From IMG/VR virus record IMGVR_UViG_3300012920_000189, positions 1 to 28,484 of that record: 28,484 bases of DNA; one strand, given 5' to 3'. Position numbers and translations under genes: made by a program. This document shows, in pieces, positions 23,501 through 28,484 of the stretch (its first letter is position 1; every line of letters starts with the position of its first letter). The DNA comes from a virus. The notes beneath the pieces are model-generated. The model was given only the letters and a program-made list of their open reading frames with translations. It was not told the DNA's origin and ran no database searches.

Positions 23501-26500
23501 GTTATCATTAGCAAATGATTGTCCAAACTGTCTGTAGACCATCCGTATGGTATGGTTGTTGCCTCGGTGGTCAACAAATCTAAATCCGTAAAGTGGAGTA
23601 TTACCTATGTTTTGTTTTTTCATGTCATCTTTAGGTATATAGCCACCAGTGTTATTTACGGTGAACTCAGACATGGACCTTCCTTCGACAGGAGAGGAGC
23701 CATATTTCGACCTGAATACCGCTTGAGTGCCATCATTATCGAAGCCCCACCTGCTCACATCAGGTGCCCATCCGGGTATACCTGCCTGTGTCAATCCACC
23801 AAAGTTTATTCTAGCCTTTGCTCGACTACCAACTCTCAATCCTTCGACTAGGGTTGAGGCAGGGCTTTTAGTTTCAAAAGATTCATTGAGCAATGTGTTT
23901 GCGCTTCTACCACTCACCATTTCTGTGTTAGCAGTTTCTAACGCAGTTCCGCTGTCAGCATTATCTGGTCCTAGATTTAAATTGTTAAAAAACGGGTCTG
24001 AGGGATTTTCCGGCGGTAGATGCTCCTTCAATGTTGTAATAGGAGCAAACGGTCTACCAAACCTATTGATAGGCATAGGTGCAGGGTGCATATTTTCTCC
24101 GGTTATCTCATCAGGCTGACACCAATAGTTTCTGAAACGACCACCGTGGCCTATCAAGAACTGAGGCTTGTATGGACTTTGTGCTTTACTACTATCTAAC
24201 CAAGCGCAAAAATTACGACCAGCAGCACCGGGTATAGTAGAGTGAATGACGATAGAAAATCCTTTTTTGTTATCAGAATCTAATACAACCCTACCTAAAT
24301 GAGCCCTAACATAACCCATGTGGCTACCTCTGTCATGACTAGAAAATGCTTTTTCTACATCCCAAAACGGTGCTGGGTCGTGCGTAGATGCTGTTGCAGC
24401 AAAATCAGCGTGTAAGTGTGTGGCTGCTGGGTCAATGTTAGTACTGTATGCGTTAGATTTAGGTCCAGCACTTGTCAAATCAAAACGAGCGCTTTCTCCC
24501 AGATATTGGTCATTTGGTCTACGGGCGTGTGTTTTGCCATTCTTAGCACCGGCTTGATTGATGAGCCTAACTACTTCTATAGCAGCAGATTCGATATTAG
24601 TCACTCCTTCTTTTAACGACACCTCGCCTAAATCCACAGTCAGCCTTCTTACGAAATCCATCTGAGTCCAATGGTCTAAATTGTTTAAGCGAGAATCGGT
24701 TAATGTGAGTTGCTTTGACCTTATACCTTTCATAGCCAAAAATACAGGTATGACTCTAGTGCCGTCAGGAGTATCGAAAAATGTAGAAGACTCTCTAGTA
24801 CCACTGTCTATGACTTGGTGTTCTGCGATAGCGTTATCAGTTGAAGCCACAGCCGGGTTTGTCCTGCTACTGTATCCTTGTTTAAGTAAACCGCTTATGC
24901 CGCCTACATTATGTTCTGATATAGCGCCAGTTGCGCTTTCGTTTAAATTCGAATTGTGTGCGTAACTCGACTCTATAAAATCAGATTTGGTAGTAGTGTT
25001 CATTCTCTTGTTCTGACTAGGGAAACCAGCAGCAACATCTAATTGTGTGCCAGAATCTGTGACTGTGTTTTTTACGACTCCTGTTTTGTTGGTATCTTCT
25101 TCACTAATTCTAGCAGCGGCGGGACTTGACTGAACTTGCATGTGTAAGTCTTGGAACGCAATAAATTCTCTATCACCTTTAACATCGTATAATAATATTC
25201 TAACGAAATCGTCTGTGCACTGATACGGGTCCAAGTAAGCGACGACAGGTGCAGTAGTAGTCGCAGCGAACAACTCAGCGTAATTTAACTCAACTGTTTT
25301 GTTGATATGTTGAACTAAATTCTTAGCCGTTTCTATACAACTGTTTCCAATCAAGAAGTTTTCTATTGGCACACTGTCTCTTGGATTAGCGCTTGCACTG
25401 GCCATACCACCGTTGAAACCTGTCCATACCTCGCCTTCATTTAGTGTCCCTCGACTTTTACAAAACAAGCCCTCTACTGCATAAGGATTAGTGTAGTGCA
25501 TGTTCATCCATACTGTATCGCCCTGTCTTAATCCACCTACACAATAAGGATGAGACCAAGCCCTATTGAGGAATGTTTCTTTGACCTTTGGCCAAGTGCT
25601 AGCAGAGGTAGCATATAGGTCCTCTACAAATATCTCATCACCTACTGCTGGAGTAAAACCGCTATCGGGACTTACTATAGTAAGCACATTGCCTACTCTG
25701 TTGTCGTAAAATCCACGATTGATTGCACCACTAGCATTTCTAAATACGACTCTGAATTTGTAATCAGAATCTGGAGAACTAATTGGAAACAAACTAGCGT
25801 CATCTAGTGTAAGAGAAGTGGCAGGACTTCCGGTTACTGCGATAACTTTTGCTCTCGGTCTTTTACTGACAATCTTGGGTAAGTGAGGGTTGGTTGTCGG
25901 ACCTGCTCTAAGTTCGATGGCGCTAACATATTGTCTTAGCCCATAATCTACATTGCCACCTTGCGTCATCACACTAGACCTATCAAAGTAGAATGAACGA
26001 CGATTTTCGTACCCTGCACTAATCAGACTTGGGTTGTCAGCAATACTGTTGTAATTCATGTCTTGATAGCCGGGTGCTGGTGTGAGATGTGCACCTACAG
26101 TTAAGTCACGGAAAAAATTTTCACTGGCTATGAAGTCATCGCCATGGGCACCTGCAACTTCTAAGTAATGGTCGCTGATGTTTCTACCATCATAGATAAC
26201 CCATTCGCCATTGGGTAAGAATGCCCTACGATATCTGGCTCCACCAGCAATACCTGCCACATCTACGGCTGGGGCTGTCGGTATCGGGAATATATTAGCA
26301 TCCTCGACATATATTTTGTGAGCGCTAGTAGTATACGGTCTGGTAACTTTCGTGCCACTCCTGTGACTGCCAGACTGTATTGTGTAAGCAAACGGTCCAA
26401 ATATTTCAGGGTCTTGAGGTGAGACACTGTCAACCCTTCTACCAACCGGACTAGGGTTCCATGAGTGTGCAGTATGTGTAGCGTCGATGTGTAGTTTCAT

Positions 26501-28484
26501 ACTGTTATCGGGACCGGGGAATATACTTTCTTCTGGGTTATCAAAGAAAAAGTCTTCAAACAGTGGTATCTCTACCAACGCTCTAGTGCTTGCATATTGG
26601 CTACCTAATTGATAATCGTGTTGAACTGTGTCTAATGTTTGGAACAACCTATCGTTGATAGTAGTCCCGTCATTACACATTGACTCTTCACTAAACTTAT
26701 CGTCAACATGTAAAATACTACCTTTAGTAATTCCAGTAGAGGTAATCCAATCAGCAAGACTTGCTGCTTCGCTACCGTCTGCTAGAACAAATTTACCTGA
26801 ACCTTGATGAGTTGACCCGCTAGCGAAAGTAAATACATCGCCGGATTTGCTAGTATATTCTGCACTAGCAAATTGTTTCTGTTCCCCCTGATTACCAGAC
26901 AGTTCCAAGTAGATTTTACCAGTCGCAGGGAAACAGTATGTTCCCCATGATTGTAAATCAGTGGCCTTATTGTTGAGTGGTAACACTGTAACAGTGGTAG
27001 AACTAGTTGCACTAACAACTGTTTGACAGTCTCTACGAGTATTCCAAGCAAGTCGTGTAAGAGGCGCCGGGTCCCAAGTCTCTTTTGTGTTGACTGCCCC
27101 TTGGCCGCCACCGCCAAGCATAATTGTTACCACTGGCGCACCCGGCATGATTTCTTTGACAATGTGAGAATCTGGGCTGGCTGAACCTTTTACATTCACC
27201 GTCGATGACGCTATATCGCTCAACAATCCGTGTGCCCTCAACACAGCGTTACCATCTTCACCGTCTGCGAAAGACAAAACTCTAGCCTTTGACATCAAAT
27301 GCTCTACACTGATATGATTTCGCATTTCGGTATCTTTTGTCATCTTAGATAACTGAGCAAAACGGCTCCTTTGACTCGGTTGTATGACTAGACTAGTGAT
27401 ATTGTTTCTCGACTTATGCTCGATAATATCAAAATATTCGTGGACAGCGGTGCTTTGGTTAGTGCTTCCCCTTCCGGCTGCTTGCGGCTCTAAGAATATC
27501 TCATCCTTGATTACAACAGCGTCACCTGTTCCTGCACCTACTGTAAGGCTACTAGATGTTACTGCCGTAACTATACCTAGATTCTTACCATCTGACTTGT
27601 ATATCACATCATTTACTGATATTATGTCGTTAACAGTGCCCCCTGTTACATTCATCGCACTAGATGTCGAAGCAGAATAATCAGCAGTAAAAGTAAGACC
27701 TAGTCTTTGTCTTGTCCCGTTGGTAGTTTTTCTTAATTTGACATTAGCCAACTCTTCGTAGTCTGATGATTTGACAAAATGATTACGAACTAGAACACGA
27801 TGAAAAACAGATGACCTATTTGCTAACTCAGTCTGAGCCAAACCTATACCTTTCGGTGTTGTTTGTGGCGAGTCTGTATTGACCGACGGTAAGTAATTAG
27901 CCGGGCACAAACTAAGGTCAAGTTGATTTTCACCTACCAAGCCTTCTGCATCGTCGCCTTCTAACTGACCATCGTCGAAAGGAAATAAGTTGGGTGTTTT
28001 GAAAGTCAACAGACCACCGGGTGAAACAACAGTTAGTGGCTTAGTGTTAGCAGATGTTCTTATCAAATCTAATATACTAGTTGTCCCAGTCAAAATTGTG
28101 CTTACATCAGGTAATGTTTTGTCAACTAATAATTTAGGCGTTTGGTCTATAAATTTTACAATTGCATTAGACACTGCGGCAGTGTTGAAAGCGCTATTAT
28201 TAGGAGTAGCAGAAAACACTATTGTTTTCGCAGAATGACTTATGGTAGCGGTTTGGTTAGTATAAGAAGTAAATGGAGTATGACCGTCTATTGATATTCT
28301 ACTAGCAGGTATTGTAGCGTTATCTACATCAAAGCCTTTTACACTTTGAAGCGTTAATGTAGCAGTAGATATATTCGCTGTCAATCGAGATGTTGCTCTT
28401 ACATTGAAGTGTTCTCCTGTTCTGTCTATAGCATTGTAGTGAATCTGAATGAACGGTGCATAATTATAAGTGCTCAACTCAGGC
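14501..28484 (-). CDS. Giant beta-rich tail/appendage protein, at least 4,658 aa (5' end open)
   Basis: One uninterrupted frame of about 14 kb, half of the window. It remains open at the right edge, so the TTG at 28475-28477 may not be the true start. The protein is rich in Ser, Thr, Gly, Asn, His and aromatic residues with few cysteines and no long coiled coil, which argues against a tape measure. It shows recurring modules: DA..FP-type beta modules (about residues 718-770, 885-955, 3741-3798), a VNDVIYKSDGKNLG module (about 283-329), short helices ending Ile-Asn (four copies), D-S-G-T-x-L motifs and KAG[ST] motifs. No signal peptide, LPXTG anchor, protease or glycosidase site was recognised. 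It is the first visible gene of the structural operon and overlaps the next gene by GTGA. Best guess: a tail fibre, baseplate skirt or host-binding appendage. Confidence 0.75.
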   Translation of the reverse strand, partial: PELSTYNYAPFIQIHYNAIDRTGEHFNVRATSRLTANISTATLTLQSVKGFDVDNATIPASRISIDGHTPFTSYTNQTATISHSAKTIVFSATPNNSAFNTAAVSNAIVKFIDQTPKLLVDKTLPDVSTILTGTTSILDLIRTSANTKPLTVVSPGGLLTFKTPNLFPFDDGQLEGDDAEGLVGENQLDLSLCPANYLPSVNTDSPQTTPKGIGLAQTELANRSSVFHRVLVRNHFVKSSDYEELANVKLRKTTNGTRQRLGLTFTADYSASTSSAMNVTGGTVNDIISVNDVIYKSDGKNLGIVTAVTSSSLTVGAGTGDAVVIKDEIFLEPQAAGRGSTNQSTAVHEYFDIIEHKSRNNITSLVIQPSQRSRFAQLSKMTKDTEMRNHISVEHLMSKARVLSFADGEDGNAVLRAHGLLSDIASSTVNVKGSASPDSHIVKEIMPGAPVVTIMLGGGGQGAVNTKETWDPAPLTRLAWNTRRDCQTVVSATSSTTVTVLPLNNKATDLQSWGTYCFPATGKIYLELSGNQGEQKQFASAEYTSKSGDVFTFASGSTHQGSGKFVLADGSEAASLADWITSTGITKGSILHVDDKFSEESMCNDGTTINDRLFQTLDTVQHDYQLGSQYASTRALVEIPLFEDFFFDNPEESIFPGPDNSMKLHIDATHTAHSWNPSPVGRRVDSVSPQDPEIFGPFAYTIQSGSHRSGTKVTRPYTTSAHKIYVEDANIFPIPTAPAVDVAGIAGGARYRRAFLPNGEWVIYDGRNISDHYLEVAGAHGDDFIASENFFRDLTVGAHLTPAPGYQDMNYNSIADNPSLISAGYENRRSFYFDRSSVMTQGGNVDYGLRQYVSAIELRAGPTTNPHLPKIVSKRPRAKVIAVTGSPATSLTLDDASLFPISSPDSDYKFRVVFRNASGAINRGFYDNRVGNVLTIVSPDSGFTPAVGDEIFVEDLYATSASTWPKVKETFLNRAWSHPYCVGGLRQGDTVWMNMHYTNPYAVEGLFCKSRGTLNEGEVWTGFNGGMASASANPRDSVPIENFLIGNSCIETAKNLVQHINKTVELNYAELFAATTTAPVVAYLDPYQCTDDFVRILLYDVKGDREFIAFQDLHMQVQSSPAAARISEEDTNKTGVVKNTVTDSGTQLDVAAGFPSQNKRMNTTTKSDFIESSYAHNSNLNESATGAISEHNVGGISGLLKQGYSSRTNPAVASTDNAIAEHQVIDSGTRESSTFFDTPDGTRVIPVFLAMKGIRSKQLTLTDSRLNNLDHWTQMDFVRRLTVDLGEVSLKEGVTNIESAAIEVVRLINQAGAKNGKTHARRPNDQYLGESARFDLTSAGPKSNAYSTNIDPAATHLHADFAATASTHDPAPFWDVEKAFSSHDRGSHMGYVRAHLGRVVLDSDNKKGFSIVIHSTIPGAAGRNFCAWLDSSKAQSPYKPQFLIGHGGRFRNYWCQPDEITGENMHPAPMPINRFGRPFAPITTLKEHLPPENPSDPFFNNLNLGPDNADSGTALETANTEMVSGRSANTLLNESFETKSPASTLVEGLRVGSRAKARINFGGLTQAGIPGWAPDVSRWGFDNDGTQAVFRSKYGSSPVEGRSMSEFTVNNTGGYIPKDDMKKQNIGNTPLYGFRFVDHRGNNHTIRMVYRQFGQSFANDNTYLPPTLDEEVIIHFDDRDVAQGGFTIGKHVVGQGEVCGELTGGTLQSYKGNLWNNYPSPHVGIHVTATLNGTTLEVVLTSPYDNGGSFSHPDILGYLGFPESGMLQLSDDAGTSGDQGMTTFYTSRSHFGKSGGTANKHFFYGVTNTTEIVDGGPGLILSPRINFTCLLTDEVIAAAVEHAINMPDAGLDDIGATSFDCTHMFAPDGKTLGEWGVSPTAIRIKSRADKKTSLSKLFEAKRTKDFGLLDGASTDATVTSKHTGGLSTGEIDSGTRLDVGYIPETLLQITTKYRGANANTATPVLVDSQNNTVDTTTWQRNLRGENFIDVAGDRIIPRVDSPSALISAASGTTNIDVAGGQTWALFGKLASNNANSWGQPFLIRYSSDKYATVRSEPGANSVTRVIYVGNASSSNWSTPSANDIVFKGYANTYDAIKTDGIRRAGSKQSSPFLFFRGGRDSPDHWVPLYFGGGFSGAVVDINDGTQNDYSEFYTHPYSSGPTGSAGMQNIGEVAGSYALLDTNAMLAMFPGTPYLDQHKGQNHPPFFNQDAILTFDMAKNANSKVTGVDYTDGTNSVSVNIPSPIVLRFAHPHARYSPTGSNTQHTTYMIFGPGQAFPHNTAAHEPQGSRIVTTGNGYSAVPIHFNSDATKDTFLPNQLTNGDLTEHSGFNRSSTVTPVWTKAHLPMTTFFQKNNLKGFNYVMNWQPTKGFPSEDASATKNYNQTFDKAFYYEGSVATTANLPKHYHPFNHVPVAIAGGAANTIGGSNFLQTRKSAVVWHMDGGYHPGGHFLDNHVSKNPAHPTTGRLNTGSNAAQNTSAFRPCGLLAKAYLGYYGGTPTNQAVHDNVVIIDATRVQNAEELATIISASINTFPGKDPLKAMGGTFMPSMQNAHKQDRYGWVKTNILSYTAENSGTAASLVVGGSLTTLPEYGWVRVSDGTNAHYAPYVSTSYSAPNLTLTLGKSPDGGSTNLINPHDSSAFSFSPRTVYEVYIWTKAGTHRHNNDSGNTSRDHMCQVHYSGFVDAVDRTRPVGAIGWHGERYSYLNSLDLGSNTYAAGLGAWHPFLGFNPYGAAETCLASSAPVLQFSENPLVNFASDSCVNGLSSRHLVVVSHESELPLIAKADIDGVTCTGDMLLASQESSITKAGTVTFSTSIIHNKDRYVGPATAGPHVEVQIHKNQFRPTTADDYPNGNTLPEDVQWHRTIQSGDMVRANACRYPTGDLFWDESTVVSNSIHENQSQYAVECIGLTGEKHYLSTSANQGNTGLFGFYNKRSAARNFLPEHVVWKRMDGGSLTMPALNARGLGMIPWTKRKDSSNVYKTVGEKILGNVRFSFETTNAAMFPIIQAQELGHPQLAEQHPIEVRNALMIPNEHKQFSSINVVDDTGQEHRIEGGSPFGTVIMDFRHISDREIEGLAPALAGAGVSPNLRIRLPEPDEIPGNIVIRSGFDRIQAYQNETIGSGGLQHPAQNITEIREMFEHEYISPRVWPTWENNGWEHLSQDSNFPDSELGKWTEHTDSNPLKSAFEPHDRSLYFHVTKMGTTMTHRYDLQELTFGGYESSTSEILTASAPNSDIWADTSQLSGGRYFLRVYNPVTDKGVIASYTGLGTNKFTGVVVSPDFEQFIIDNNNESSDNLLMVPSYYMPAGTTRMFASKRLRDHSEYSGASPDMKKIDWFGMYNALPTSTSAFAANSVPSQYINAATMTPMPIPRMGHHYVTPTMALMPGHYAHPAYQRMYDLHQACKSSNQSLFEDSLIGTLETSRFEFDSDTVVPSGFGRDPTVWFSAASTAYGPSDIHGGAFTLLTETKLKYEGYGIAASVGTDAGNINAAGGHTLVLEAAATYTMNNHFPDPLEVGSYQIIIQPNVFKQQLQGFHQNHSDSIKAPSEAGTKVTELTGQQVNTVIAIERNVNTRGAYALILAEAMMADVRGCEVILNEVILDIDPDPGSQFASLPPLALYNPLGVQESISPAFTRRSLPYRPGMFVSSTPGRTLTIPWWSTLHKDGALGTGANRFRHLEWYKPDNYYELCRANYGAVGAQITLAGYPTSFLDIYEVHKRIRSLSPTCIVNRFDSSGGTSTGGFITVKDSSDLFPAFPYYGERLEYTKDGVRYTATYNNIFGTFGGTGTHAGTTGFDNVTADASFWSNIATNTVLRLTRPYDNGSASTLYLNSDTSAMTRNLPQFANGSRDTNSLHSADAFLCMWHPNLGRPFTWYSDDASRNIYTKAGTADTPVNQKPYNHVPEHFETIHYHDFNYVASKGPFAFGMKTVVPPHDHDNDSGTALSHDGLVKTAAQIDALTDGAGTLNHQGGTVGSDKYNFFGFWPGGSRGGGGVSRLDSYGHSIMGWGSDTFGMDCETYQDSTGVATLSLPSDRNRCFGYRMAVRQLYNRPRWSPYIRGWLEVSSSNAMLGYYNGPFIQQDAGNWQYFGLGSGQNKALASINVGILERLTQVSSLLGQDQIGRQVRYSDGRRMTGPFGCPVRTARNASTVTRLFPNDEVGQDIAELATAHRHYMVDWWGNTRGEDVRRFPVRGFGLRPSWDPEDAYQDTNVNNRPSATNLFGGDGSDRQSGYANTANNDATNMGVVDWFNPASMLRVGDRGDGRGCRWPTVFNESLLMAVSENHDATGLVLSSNTAEPVYGQGLVRPSNETLQSGEIERGISDRVDLDSDDGLLKPSAHVGEAIETVNADTRGAEPVSRDDVRLGLDVDTIAELNDGVSREYIVMSTEAHSLHTDREVGQRTNIRGAYDFGSRTLKDLDMTGLNWSAAPVTGVVKHSDAHAMWPLGGTYVIDWSKHAGNLDVTGWGKDGVTSSSNPYQDSDHQHPLKENLNHSDSNIQFLYRPAFGLDFKHSQMFRPYVALKSRSPQENSNFYRATAGGKYGMFTSDVPGARTGTPSSPPYAPVYTVDPTSSITVPDSQGPKIPGVDVTGYDKSDITNPVARMVMSENTLEHFRADASRRSIDDDEGDYSVQPRHSQTLHPKGSKGDASYNTGDHSGE
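17085..17255 (-). other. FP-type beta module in giant protein (about aa 3741-3798)
   Basis: Reads FITVKDSSDLFPAFPYYGERLEYT then a Gly-rich turn and GTHAG. This matches the shape of a common phage tail module: a strand, D-x-S/A-x-x-FP, a strand carrying Glu/Tyr, then a Gly-Thr turn and H-A-G. Confidence 0.5.
20881..20935 (-). other. Helix-IN module in giant protein, copy 4
   Basis: NAEELATIISASINTFPG, preceded by the strand NVVIIDATRV. The pattern, a strand followed by an Ala-rich helix ending Ile-Asn, recurs at three other places in the same protein. Confidence 0.4.
22941..22992 (-). other. Helix-IN module in giant protein, copy 3
   Basis: TDEVIAAAVEHAINMPD follows the strand SPRINFTCLL. 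It has the same strand-helix-Ile-Asn pattern as the copies at 20881, 24551 and 25291. Confidence 0.4.
24551..24600 (-). other. Helix-IN module in giant protein, copy 2
   Basis: NIESAAIEVVRLINQAG, following RRLTVDLGEVSLKEGV. Same pattern as the other three copies. Confidence 0.4.
25291..25345 (-). other. Helix-IN module in giant protein, copy 1
   Basis: SCIETAKNLVQHINKT, followed by a short loop and the strand APVVAYL. Same pattern as the other copies. Confidence 0.4.
25614..25825 (-). other. FP-type beta module in giant protein (about aa 885-955)
   Basis: SLTLDDASLFPISSPDSDY, followed by strands and ending GFTPAVGDEIFVEDL. It is the best-preserved copy of the recurring D-A-S-x-F-P module. 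Confidence 0.5.
26170..26330 (-). other. FP-type beta module in giant protein (about aa 717-769)
   Basis: HKIYVEDANIFPIPTAP, then a strand pair with GEWVIYDGRN. It lies just upstream, in protein order, of the second copy, as expected of tandem duplication. Confidence 0.45.
27491..27630 (-). other. Small beta module shared with the hub-like protein (about aa 283-329)
   Basis: VNDVIYKSDGKNLGIVTAV, a hydrophobic strand, then VIKDEIFLEP. The hub-like 550-aa protein has a matching stretch at 12336-12510: D..PIYTSSGNKLGHIHL, a strand, then DNEELLI. Confidence 0.45.

Noticed and set aside
14501-28484. Giant protein as tail tape measure
   Set aside because: It lacks long helical or coiled-coil stretches and is Gly/Ser/Thr/Asn-rich with frequent strands and turns.
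10463-28484. Non-viral origin (cellular surface-protein operon)
   Set aside because: No signal peptide or membrane anchor is visible, and the hub-like pattern and tight coupling to small structural genes fit a virion operon better. The missing 5' end of the giant gene means a signal peptide cannot be fully excluded.

Overview
The window looks like part of the genome of a tailed double-stranded DNA virus of an archaeon. The archaeal signs are a family-B DNA polymerase, a primase with archaeal/eukaryotic PriS-type catalytic motifs, an ERCC4/XPF-type nuclease with helix-hairpin-helix motifs, a group II chaperonin (thermosome), and a TATA-box promoter placed for a leaderless transcript. The viral signs are tightly overlapping genes with almost no intergenic DNA, a tail/baseplate-like structural block and many tiny zinc-knuckle proteins. 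From what I know of such viruses, the set PolB + primase + Cas4-like nuclease + ERCC4 nuclease + thermosome recalls the magroviruses of Marine Group II Euryarchaeota. That assignment is inference: no capsid, portal or terminase gene lies in the window.

Layout. Positions 1-10114 on the + strand form one compact replication/chaperone operon. In order: zinc mini-protein, PolB, MazG-like mini-protein, Cas4/RecB-like nuclease, an unknown 85-aa protein, a PriS-PriL fusion primase, zinc mini-protein, ERCC4-HhH nuclease, helicase-like ATPase, zinc mini-protein, stand-alone DEDDy 3'-5' exonuclease, zinc mini-protein, thermosome and two more mini-ORFs. Most junctions are ATGA, TGATG or TAATG overlaps, and the Shine-Dalgarno (SD) sequence of the next gene sits inside the end of the previous one. 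This leaves many proteins with Glu-Glu-Glu tails. At 10115-10186 is the only sizeable non-coding gap. It holds a TATA-like element flanked by two palindromes, in front of a separate small gene (10187-10462).

Positions 10463-28484 are all on the - strand and converge on the + operon with abutting stop codons. Read in the direction of transcription they are: a giant gene of at least 4,658 codons that is open at the window edge, a 198-aa protein, a 550-aa protein resembling a tail/baseplate hub, a 118-aa protein, a 392-aa beta-rich structural protein and an 85-aa zinc ribbon. The giant protein is beta-rich, Ser/Thr/Gly/Asn-rich and carries several recurring small modules, so a tail-fibre or baseplate appendage is the best guess.

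Working model: the + operon supplies virus-encoded DNA synthesis, priming, unwinding and recombination, plus a chaperonin for folding. The - operon builds the host-contacting end of the virion. No tRNA, rRNA, CRISPR array, transposon or integrase was seen.
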